Shown here: in pieces, positions 18,199 through 26,490 of the stretch
Numbering within the stretch: position 1 is the first letter of the stretch
Layout: the number at the start of each line of letters is the position of its first letter
Source of the DNA: Fen-1254 sp963769605
Lineage (GTDB): Bacteria > Bacteroidota > Ignavibacteria > UBA10030
Direction: 5' to 3'
DNA length: 64,000 bases
NCBI GenBank assembly: GCA_963769605.1
Contig: CAVYML010000003.1
Location: forward strand, 620,001 to 684,000
The notes under the pieces: generated by a model
Told to the model about the DNA's origin: nothing
Databases searched by the model: none
The model's input: the letters and a program-made list of their open reading frames with translations, nothing else
Made by a program: the position numbers and the translations under genes

Positions 18199-18584
18199 AG
18201 TTAAAAATTATTATCGGAGGAATCGTCGTTGTCGTTGGTATTGCACTTGCAGCGGTGAATTTCATGAATTCGACAGTCGAATACGGGACATTTATGCGGG
18301 CCAAGGAAACAAAAAAACGGATGCAGGTCAAGGGAGAATGGGTGAAGGAAAAGGGATTTTCATTCGATGTTCAGAATGTACAATGCACCTTCTACATGAA
18401 AGACGATAACGGAGATATAGAACGAGTCATGTTCGACGGCGCCAAACCGAACAACTTCGATATTGCTCCGAGCATCGTTGCAAAAGGCATGTATAGGGAA
18501 GATCATTTTCACGCCACGGAAATATTGACCAAGTGCCCGTCAAAATATCAGGATACGCCGGTCAAGCAGACAAGCGCGATGTGA
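18195..18584 (+). CDS. ccmE: Cytochrome c maturation heme chaperone CcmE (Cys type)
   Basis: CcmE carries heme covalently in the periplasm. An N-terminal anchor helix (IIIGGIVVVVGIALAAV) is followed by an OB-fold domain with GTFMRAKETKKRMQVKGEW near residue 35 and HFHATEILTKCPSKY near 103. The usual heme-binding HxxxY is CPSKY here, the CxxxY variant described for Desulfovibrio and some archaea. No ccmF follows; the next 7 kb on the other strand is a restriction-modification island. Confidence 0.9.
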   Translation: MKLKIIIGGIVVVVGIALAAVNFMNSTVEYGTFMRAKETKKRMQVKGEWVKEKGFSFDVQNVQCTFYMKDDNGDIERVMFDGAKPNNFDIAPSIVAKGMYREDHFHATEILTKCPSKYQDTPVKQTSAM

Positions 18585-18682
18585 CGGAAGCAAATGAGCA
18601 GGGGGGAGATGTCTCCTGTGCGGCATCTATGACGTCTTCATTGAGGATAAACACGGTCGCTGAGTTGTATATTTCCCGCTTA

Positions 18683-21169
18683 TCATGCAGCAGCTTGCTG
18701 CTGGTACAGGTATTTCTGGAATCCTGCAAACACACTGCCGATCTCTTCCGGTCTTCCAAGATCAGCCACCGCATCGGTAATGGAGTCATGATACCTGAGC
18801 CGTAATAAGGGCGTGAGTTTTTCCTGGTCCAATTCCTCTACGCCAACCGATACATAGTGTGATAACACAAAATCGAGAAAGACCTGCTGCTTGGTGTTAA
18901 ACCGTGTGCTGATAATAACTTTGGCGTTGGCAGCGCGTTCTTCGCGTGTAAGCGGGGCCAGAGCATAAGCCACATGCGCAAGCACATCGAAAATATCGCT
19001 TTTCTCGGCATCGATGATCTTTTGCATTTCAGTTAATTGTTCACTTCCAAAACCTTTTTCGGCCAGGCCCTGCAATAACTTTTTCCGCGTTTCCGGCACG
19101 CTCCATAGTGCGCGCAGTTCTGCTTCGTTTTTGAAAAACTCAGGCAGCTTGCCGAAAAGCATTTCCATAAACTGCTGGGCGGACATCGGTGTGCCGTCAG
19201 GATGCCAGAATGTGGTCATCATCATATATTGAATCGTGCGTTCTTTTCCGTCAGCAAGCTTTATTTTTATTTTTTTCTTTCGTTCACACTGGCACGGTCT
19301 CTGGCCGCATACGGGACAGGGGTCTTTCGGGCATTCACATGGAATCTTGCCGCATACATCGCATGGCTGCGGCGGCTTTACTTCGCAGATGCAAGGTCGT
19401 TGGCCGCACCTGGGACAAGGATCTTCTTCGACCGGTTCACCGTCCCATTCGGGATCGTTGAAATGAAGATGCGCTTGTACGAAATCGTAGATTGTAAAAT
19501 AATCTTTCCCGTCGTAAAGCCGCGTACCGCGTCCGATAATCTGCTTAAACTCGATAATGGTTTTAATCGGGCGCATAAGAACGATGTTGCGGATGTTGCG
19601 TGCGTCCACACCTGTGGAAAGTTTTTGCGACGTGGTTAAAATAGTCGGAATTGTCTTTTCATTATCCTGAAAATCCCGCAAATATTGCTCACCGAGAGCG
19701 CCGTCGTTGGCCGTGACTCTCTGGCAATAGTTCGGGTCATTGCCGGTCTTCAACTGGTTGATAATATCGCGTACGAGCAATGCATGAGCTTGATTTGCAC
19801 AGAATACAAGAGTCTTTTCGTTCTGATGTATTTACTCCATGAATATTTTAATGCGCTTCTTTTCCCGTTCTTCAATGAGGATACTTCTATTAAAGTCCTG
19901 TTCATCATAAACTTTCCCTGCTTCAATTTTACCTTCTATGACCTTATCGTCCGTCGTGTAAATGTAGTTATCCAGCGTTGTCTGAATTTGCTTGACCTTG
20001 AACGGCGTAAGGAATCCATCGTTGATGCCTTCCTTAAGAGAGTAAATGTAAACAGGCTCGCCGAAATATGCATAAGTATCCACATTGTCCTTGCGTTTGG
20101 GTGTTGCGGTCAGGCCGAGCTGCACTGCCGGAGCGAAGTAATCGAGTATATCGCGCCACGTGCTCTCGTCATTTGCACCTCCCCGGTGGCATTCATCGAT
20201 AACGATGAAATCAAAAAAGTCCTTAGGATATTCGCCGAAATAAGGCGATGGCTTGCCATCCTTTGGAGGACCGCTCATAAACGTCTGGAAGATAGTAAAG
20301 AAGAGGCTGCCGTTTTTCGGTACTTTGCCTTTCTTATGGATATCCTCCGGCTCAATCCGCACCAACGCATCTTCAGGAAAAGCAGAGAATGCGTTATATG
20401 CCTGATTTGCAAGAATATTTCGGTCGGCAAGAAAGAGAATGCGTGGACGACGATTAATCAATTGAGAATTGATAATGGATAATTGACAATGAGTATCTTC
20501 ACTCTTTAATTGTTCATTGTCAATTGTCGATTTTATATTGTCTGCTGTTAATCGTGCATTGCTAAGGTTCCAGCGGCTGTGGAATAATTTCCATGCTATT
20601 TGAAATGCGATAAATGTTTTTCCAGTGCCTGTGGCAAGCGTGATTAAAATCCGTTGCTGGTTTTTCGATATGGCTTCCATCACCTTTTCGACGGCAATGT
20701 CCTGATAATAGCGACTCGGATGAGAACCGCCCTTGTCTTCAAATGGTATGGCTGAGAACCGATCGCGCCACACATTCGTTTCAGCAAATGTTAAGTCCCA
20801 GAGTTCATCCGGCGCAGGGTAGACCGGCACTTTATTTTCTTTGCCGGTCGACATGTCTATCCCGTAGATGCCCTTACCGTTCGTGGAATAAGTAAACCGG
20901 ACATGCAGTTTATCGGCATAGTTTTTCGCCTGCGCGACGCCTTCGGTTAATTCCTCATCCCATGCTTTGGCTTCAATGACTGCCAGTTTATGGTTGCGAT
21001 AGACCAGCACATAATCGGCAATGAGCGGTTTGCTGCGGCGGCCGTGTCCTTCAATGCGGCCAAGCGTAATGGGATACTCGCGCAGTATCTTACTGCCCTC
21101 GACAACGCCCCAGCCCGCTGCATTCAATGCGGGATCGATATATTCGGCTCTGGTTTCAGCTTCGTTCAT
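18683..21169 (-). pseudogene. hsdR: Type I restriction enzyme HsdR, in-frame TAA
   Basis: HsdR is the translocase/nuclease subunit. The N-terminal nuclease region has DYVLVYRNHKLAVIEAKAW near residue 52 (D...ExK), Walker A is LATGTGKTFIAF near 178 and the DEAD-like box is IVIDECHRGG. A TAA at 19832-19834 interrupts one continuous frame: FME-stop-IHQNEKTLVFCANQ. The rest (18683-19831) holds helicase motif VI (IIGRGTRLYDG) and the C-terminal domain. Two insertions are odd: a palindromic repeat translated in frame (20457-20570) and a triple Cys motif (CPRCGQRPCIC and two relatives). It ends the operon hsdM-bro-hsdS-rhuM-hsdR. Confidence 0.92.
20457..20570. repeat. Palindromic repeat element inserted in frame in hsdR
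   Basis: ATTGACAATGA (20482-20492) and its perfect reverse complement (20514-20524) form an 11-bp stem with a 21-nt loop, embedded in degenerate AATTGAC/AATGGATA units. It lies between the hsdR Walker A region and the RRPRILFLADRN segment and adds roughly 35 residues without breaking the frame. The same unit type occurs at 23417-23475. Confidence 0.8.
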
Positions 21170-22200
21170 GATTGTTCCTTGGCATCTTTAAGGGCTTTCT
21201 TGATGTGCCTGTCAAAGTCGGACTCAAACAGCCGGTCCTGAACGATTCGATATTTTTCAAACTCACTTTCGGCAAATGCCTTCGCCATCTCCTGTGTCAC
21301 TTTGCCGGGGTTGTCGAGAATATCTCGCTCGTTGAATTGCAGGAAAGCATTCAGCTTGTCGACCCAATCCTTCATCGTCATAGGAATCTTCCGTTCAGCC
21401 TGATCCTCGGCATAATCCAGATACATCGTAACGAAGCGATCGAGTGATTTCAGTTCTTTTTCAGTGAGGTAATTCTTTCCGATAGAAACATCCGGTTTAA
21501 GGATTTTTCCGTGCGGGGCGTTCTTCCACGTGGTCAAACCCATCTTTTCTTTCTTGCTGTCAGCCCGTTTGACTATTAACTCCGCGGCTGTACGTCCGTG
21601 AATGGCGAAATGAAGTTTGTTCTGCACAGCGGCAAAAAATGTTTGTGTAGTTTCTGCCTCCGGATTGTAATCCAATGCGGTCGCATGGATATCCGTTATT
21701 TTCTGATAAAACTTCCGTTTACTCGCCCGGATCTCACGAATATCTGCGAGTAGGTTTTCAAAATATTCCTTGCTGAAAAAGGTGCCGTTTTTGAGCCGTT
21801 CCTTATCGAGCACATAGCCGCGAATGGCATAATCACGCAGCACACCCGTGGCCCATTGGCGGAATTGAATAGCGCGGGCTGAGTTTACCCGGAAACCGAC
21901 GGCGATGATGGCGTCGAGGTTGTAAAACTGCGTTGAGTAATCCTTGCCATCCTCGGCAGTATGTCGGAAATCCCGACACACTGCTTTTTCATCAAGTTCT
22001 TTAGTCTCAAAGATGTTTTTCAGATGTTCGGTGATAGTGCTCCGGCCTTTGTCGAAAAGGACGCCGATCAGCTTCTGCGTCAACCAGACTGTTTCGTCCT
22101 CTACCCGCACTTCGATTCCATCCTCACCCGCCTGCCGGGTGAAGATTAGGAATTCAACAGTGCTGTTGCGAATTTGAAGTTTATTCTTTCCCTTCTTCAT
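21166..22200 (-). CDS. rhuM: RhuM family protein
   Basis: A 344-residue RhuM-family protein. The family core is visible: VWLTQKLIGVLFDKGRSTIT near residue 37, FRHTAEDGKDYSTQFYNLDA near 78 and GFRVNSARAIQFRQWATGVL near 100. RhuM was named from a Salmonella pathogenicity island but is very often carried in type I restriction operons; its biochemical role is not known. The N-terminal part resembles a KilA/Bro-like DNA-binding fold, which is inference. It overlaps the hsdR start by 4 nt. Confidence 0.9.
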   Translation of the reverse strand: MKKGKNKLQIRNSTVEFLIFTRQAGEDGIEVRVEDETVWLTQKLIGVLFDKGRSTITEHLKNIFETKELDEKAVCRDFRHTAEDGKDYSTQFYNLDAIIAVGFRVNSARAIQFRQWATGVLRDYAIRGYVLDKERLKNGTFFSKEYFENLLADIREIRASKRKFYQKITDIHATALDYNPEAETTQTFFAAVQNKLHFAIHGRTAAELIVKRADSKKEKMGLTTWKNAPHGKILKPDVSIGKNYLTEKELKSLDRFVTMYLDYAEDQAERKIPMTMKDWVDKLNAFLQFNERDILDNPGKVTQEMAKAFAESEFEKYRIVQDRLFESDFDRHIKKALKDAKEQS

Positions 22201-22209
22201 AACGCGCTC

Positions 22210-23403
22210 CTATAGTTCTCCCGTAAATGCCTGGTGCAGCAGTGACTTCTTCAACTCTTCCAACGCAGCGAGCTTCTGTTGGTAGATAGATTCGAGACGT
22301 TGAGTTTCGGCGAACATAGCATCAAGATCAGCAACAATCGATCTCTGCTCCCTAAGAGTTGCAGGGTATTTAATTGAGAAATCTTGAATCTGTGACTTGG
22401 TAATCGCCTGCCGCGTTGAACCACCTTCTGCTCCTGTCTGTAACAATTGATCTTTATAGAACTTTGAAATCAGAAGGTAGTGTAGAAAGTCTGCTTCTAA
22501 CTTGTCAGCAATCGGTCTTATAATAGATACATGCTGATTCACACGAGCAGGCAGTATGTCCATTGGAACGATGCAGCATCGCGCCACCGAAGCGCCTGTT
22601 ATGTTCAGCAGAACATCATGCTGTTGCACCTCGACATTTGATAATTCATCGGCTTGAACATCGTCAAGGAAGGCGAGTTTGCGATACTTGAATCCCAAGT
22701 CGTGGACATTCAGGCTACGGATCAACGAGATGCCTTTAGACTTGTAGGATTCTTCACCGCCGCGTGGTGTTGCCCCACTACCGATCTTCGTTGTAAGAGA
22801 TTTTAGATTGTTCTCTACCCATCCTTCTCCTCGCTGTGTGAAAACAAATTGTAAATGGCTTTCGAAAATAGCATGTGCATTTTGGAGATTCTTTTCCGCA
22901 TTGGCTTTGGCAATTGCAATCCCTTCAAACGCTTCGTCAAGTATGCCGACGATACGCTTCTGTTCAGGGAATGGAGGAAGTGGAAACACAAAACCAAGAA
23001 CAGCGTTCATGTTCGCACGTGGCATTCGCGCACCGGTAGAAGTCGCGTCGATCTGTTTCACAGTTTCATCCCTCAAGAACCAGTATTGCAAGAACCTTCG
23101 TAATAGACCTGGACATGGCTTGAATGGGAAAATCTCAGTCGAACAGTGCCCTTTAAAATCTGGCAACATCACCTTGTTCAGGTAAGGTCGCAACCTACCA
23201 TAAAGGACATGCTCCGACGAGAACTTAAACGTAGAACTTTTCACTACAAATGGCTCAGTCGAGCCGATAAATCTTCCGGTCTGCGATTCGATATGTTCCA
23301 AGCCGACATAAGGAAGATTTTTATAGACGCTTTGACATTTGTCTACAACACAAACTTCTCCAAGTTTCTTCGTTTGCCACTCCTTTTTCATAGCATCGGC
23401 CAT
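22210..23403 (-). CDS. hsdS: Type I specificity subunit HsdS
   Basis: HsdS reads the bipartite recognition site through two target-recognition domains. Here TRD1 covers about residues 10-150 and ends in FPLPPFPEQKRIVGILDEAF, and TRD2 covers about 195-345 and ends in YPATLREQRSIVADLDAMF; each is followed by a conserved coiled-coil spacer. The length of 397 and both repeats suggest an intact gene. ATG 23391 (MKKEWQTKKLGEV) is an equally good start. Confidence 0.93.
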   Translation of the reverse strand: MADAMKKEWQTKKLGEVCVVDKCQSVYKNLPYVGLEHIESQTGRFIGSTEPFVVKSSTFKFSSEHVLYGRLRPYLNKVMLPDFKGHCSTEIFPFKPCPGLLRRFLQYWFLRDETVKQIDATSTGARMPRANMNAVLGFVFPLPPFPEQKRIVGILDEAFEGIAIAKANAEKNLQNAHAIFESHLQFVFTQRGEGWVENNLKSLTTKIGSGATPRGGEESYKSKGISLIRSLNVHDLGFKYRKLAFLDDVQADELSNVEVQQHDVLLNITGASVARCCIVPMDILPARVNQHVSIIRPIADKLEADFLHYLLISKFYKDQLLQTGAEGGSTRQAITKSQIQDFSIKYPATLREQRSIVADLDAMFAETQRLESIYQQKLAALEELKKSLLHQAFTGEL

Positions 23404-23416
23404 ACTTCAATTGAAA

Positions 23417-23475
23417 ACAAAAGTAGAAAATGCGTTGTCAATTGTCCACTATCCATTGCCAATTGCACCTTTAAT
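23417..23475. repeat. Degenerate AATTGRC/AATGGATA repeat at broken bro gene end
   Basis: On the minus strand the tract reads GCAATTGGCAATGGATAG and GGACAATTGACAACG, the same unit family as the hsdR insert. It supplies the last codons and the stop of the truncated gene at 23449-23694. Confidence 0.65.
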
Positions 23476-23694
23476 TTTTCTCATTTTCAACTGGTAACAG
23501 TTTGTTACCAATTCACTACCTTCTTTAGCCAAACGGCTTTTTAGTACTTTCCAATACTTTCTGGCAGTCTGATAATCCGGCTGCTGGATTAAGACTTGCA
23601 AAATATCCACCACTGAGAAAAACCACGTTTCCGATTTCTCGTCGTACTGGCGGCGTATTTTGTATCCTTCAAAAATGGCTAACGAGTCGGCCAT
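23449..23694 (-). pseudogene. BRO-N type protein, 3' truncated
   Basis: An 81-residue protein starting at ATG 23694 (GAGG six nt upstream). The sequence FEGYKIRRQYDEKSETWFF and DYQTARKYWKVLKSRLAKEG is typical of the BRO-N/antirepressor-like proteins found beside hsdS genes, which normally continue for 100 or more residues after the ...SVTNC.QLK segment. Here the frame ends ten codons later inside a degenerate repeat, so the gene appears cut by that repeat. Function is unknown. Confidence 0.7.
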
Positions 23695-23760
23695 AAGAGT
23701 CCTCTTTAAATCTTCTGCCGTATAATAACGATCAATCGGTGACAATGAGTCATCGACTCA

Positions 23761-25212
23761 TTATAAAAGATGTTTTATTGCGTTCAGTATTTTGGCACTC
23801 TCGGCATCGAGTTCGGTAATTTCATCCATGATAATCTTCGGGCTGCGGTGTATCACTTCTTCATCGCCGTTTGGGTTCTTTACGGAGAGCTCGAATGTTT
23901 TTTGATCAATGTTCTTTGCATCTACACTCCAGCTCTTGGAGGAGTCGGTAAATTTCTTTTGCAGTTTTACGAATTCGGCAAGGTCGTCGTCGTTCAGCGG
24001 ATTTGTTTTGCCGAGGTTGCGGCCGGGGTCAAGCTGGTAATACCAGGTCTTTCGCGTTTGTACGCCTTTCTCAAAGAAAAGCACAACGGTTTTTACACCT
24101 GCACCCTGGAACGTCCCGCCTGGACAATCGAGAATTGCATACAGGTTGCAGCTTTCCAGTAAAAGTTTCCGCAGACTTACCGAGGCGTTGTCGGTATTGG
24201 ATAGAAAAGTGTTTTTAATAACCACGCCGCCGCGTCCACCGGCCTAGAGCATCTTGATGAAGTGCTGAAGGAAGAGAAACGCCGTTTCGCCTGTGCGAAT
24301 AGGAAAATTCTGTTGAACCTCTTTGCGTTCCTTCCCTCCAAACGGCGGATTCGCCAGCACCACATCGAAGCGGTCTTTTTCCTGTATGTCGGCAAGGTTC
24401 TCGGTCAGTGTGTTTGTGTGCAAAATATTCGGGGCCTCTATGCCATGGAGAATCATGTTCATAATGGCAATAACATAGGCAAGAGACTTCTTCCCCTTGC
24501 CGTAAAATGTCCGGGTCTGGAGCGTTGTAAAATCTTTAGTTGTAAGCTTGCCTTCGGACATATACACAAAGGCCTCGCATAAGAAGCCCGCCGAACCTAC
24601 GGCACCGTCGTAGATACGCTCGCCAATCTTAGGTTTTACAACTTGCACAATGGCCCGGATAAGCGGACGCGGTGTATAATATTCGCCGCCATTCCTTCCC
24701 GCGTTGCCCATATTCTTTATCTTGGCTTCATAGAGATGGGAGAGTTCGTGCTTCTCTATCTGTGAACGGAAGCGGAGTTCATCGATATGGTCGATGATCT
24801 CGCGCATGTTGTATCCGCTTTGAATTTTATTTTTTATCTCCCCGAAGATTTCGCCTATCTTGTACTCAATGGTGTTCGGTCCGCCGGCCTTTTGTTTGAA
24901 ACCGTGCAGATAGGGAAAGAGTTTTAGATTGACGAAATCCCGGAGATCGTCGCCGGTCAATGCTTTGTTATGGTCTAACTTGCCATCCTTTCCTTTGGGT
25001 GCAGCCCATGTTTCCCAGCGATAGGGCGGGTTAAGGATGCAGGAATATTTCTTGCCGTCTAATGCAGCCTCATCGGTACGATCCTCCTCGAGTCCATCGA
25101 GGTACTTTAGGAAAAGGAGCCAGGAAGTCTGTTCCGTGTAATCCAATTCGGTAGTGCATCCCGCCTCTTTCCAGAGAACGTCATCTATATTTTTAAAGGC
25201 CTGCTCAAACAT
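23761..25212 (-). pseudogene. hsdM: Type I DNA methyltransferase HsdM, in-frame TAG
   Basis: HsdM methylates adenine at the HsdS-defined site. Visible parts are the N-terminal HsdM domain (KNIDDVLWKEAGCTTELDYT), the SAM-binding motif I region YDGAVGSAGFLCEAF near residue 205, and the catalytic NPPFGG near 286. A TAG at 24244-24246 interrupts the frame in FIKML-stop-AGGRGGVVIKNTFLSN, where relatives have a Lys or similar. The remaining 160 residues to 23761 are intact and in the same frame. The total would be about 483 residues, normal for HsdM. First gene of the minus-strand operon. Confidence 0.92.
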
Positions 25213-25256
25213 TTATTAAATCCTGAGTAAACAACTATGATATCACGTATATTATT

Positions 25257-25269
25257 CCGCAAAATGCGG
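25257..25269. promoter_or_regulatory. Palindrome upstream of hsdM
   Basis: CCGCA-AAA-TGCGG lies 45 bp upstream of the hsdM start in a 274-bp gene-free gap (25213-25486). Nothing else was recognised in the gap. The palindrome could be an operator or simply a hairpin; no controller gene is visible. Confidence 0.35.
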
Positions 25270-25486
25270 TAAATAGTTTTTCTGTTTCATCGAATCGTGT
25301 ATAGCATTGGTATGGATTGTAGTGCTAATGTAGCCGAATGATGATACAAAATCAATTGAGAGTCGAATTATTCCCTTTTAAAGTAGTTTGGAGGCAGAGG
25401 TTATCTCAAATGCATGCTAAGCAATAACAACTGTAGAGATATGTTTCTTCTATAAACCGTCAGGCCGCACTATTTTCCGGGATGTA

Positions 25487-26215
25487 CTATCCCTGAATGA
25501 TTGTGAAGTCGAAAGGATTTTGAATTCCTAAAGAAAAAGGGGAAATGAACGGCTCGCCGTATTTGACTCCTATTTTGGATCCGAAGTACCTGCAACGGGT
25601 TGCGATGACTTCTAAAAAATCCGGACGTGTCAGTTTCGTTTCCGGTTCCTTGCTTTGCGGGTTGTGAAATTGCGAGGTATGCGCTCGGACGGATTCCATC
25701 TTGATTTCAAACGTATCGGTGATATCGACAATGAAGCTCGGTTCGAATTCGTGCCATTGAATGAATTCAAAATAATGATGCGGTCTGTGCCGCTTTTGTT
25801 CCGTGCCACCGAGAGTTGTTTTCAATTTATCTAAACCGCTGTAATACCACGCTTCTTTGCAGAGCTCATGCGTGTGAACGTGATCTGGATGCCGTTCGAT
25901 GGAATAGGGTATGAGCAGTATGGAAGGCCGGAATTCCCTGATCAGTGAAACAACCTTTAAGATATTCTTGCGGCTCAATTCGACATTCCCGTCGGGGATA
26001 TTCAAATTGCGGCGGTCAACGACACCGAGAATCTCCGCAGCTTTGGCCGCTTCATGCGTGCGGATTTCTTTAGTGCCGCGTGTTCCAAGTTCGCCCCGTG
26101 TAAGGTCGCAGAGCGCGACTTTAGAACCTTGCTGCACTAATTTCGCGATGGTTCCTCCGCATGCCAGTTCCAAATCGTCCGGATGCGCTCCAATTGCCAA
26201 AACATCTGCCTGCAT
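25487..26215 (-). CDS. bshB1: Bacillithiol deacetylase BshB1 (PIG-L family)
   Basis: This zinc-dependent LmbE/PIG-L enzyme removes the acetyl group from GlcNAc-malate in bacillithiol synthesis. The metal site is IGAHPDDLELACGGT near residue 8, with HPDHVHTHELCKEAWYYSG near 108 and a further conserved stretch RPHHYFEF. The length of 242 and the sequence fit BshB1 rather than generic PIG-L proteins, and bshA is present at 43651. ATG 26215 is chosen because GGAGAG precedes it closely. Confidence 0.9.
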   Translation of the reverse strand: MQADVLAIGAHPDDLELACGGTIAKLVQQGSKVALCDLTRGELGTRGTKEIRTHEAAKAAEILGVVDRRNLNIPDGNVELSRKNILKVVSLIREFRPSILLIPYSIERHPDHVHTHELCKEAWYYSGLDKLKTTLGGTEQKRHRPHHYFEFIQWHEFEPSFIVDITDTFEIKMESVRAHTSQFHNPQSKEPETKLTRPDFLEVIATRCRYFGSKIGVKYGEPFISPFSLGIQNPFDFTIIQG

Positions 26216-26435
26216 ACTCTCTCCATGTGTCTGAAGTGATAATATAGCTAAGGACGGGACGAAAGACAAGATGAGCATCGGAGATTTTTAATGTCCTTAT
26301 CAGTATTGCAGAAAAAAGCTAAATTCTTCAGCTTATCAGGTATCTTAAAAATATCCGTGAAGGTCTCTTGCATGCAGTTTCAATTCTTTTTATTTTCCAG
26401 CCATTAACTATTGCTTATTCTTTCAGGTCCCATGC

Positions 26436-26462
26436 TTCTTCAAAATATTTATTTTTGAAGAA
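26436..26462. promoter_or_regulatory. Perfect 10-bp inverted repeat before the T9SS protein
   Basis: TTCTTCAAAA (26436-26445), a 7-nt AT spacer, and TTTTGAAGAA (26453-26462) lie 28 nt upstream of the ATG of the large secreted protein, in the divergent gap with bshB1. It could be an operator or an mRNA leader hairpin. Confidence 0.5.
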
Positions 26463-26490
26463 ATAACTAACTATCGCATAAAAGGGGTAT

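Noticed and set aside
18533..18805. Small plus-strand ORF between ccmE and hsdR
   Set aside because: It overlaps both ccmE and the hsdR 3' end and has no recognisable sequence.
19832..24246. Alternative genetic code reading TAA/TAG as sense
   Set aside because: Both codons end many intact genes in the window.
18600..25212. Prophage or integrative element carrying the restriction genes
   Set aside because: No integrase, tRNA end repeat or phage structural gene borders the island; only a BRO-N fragment is phage-like.
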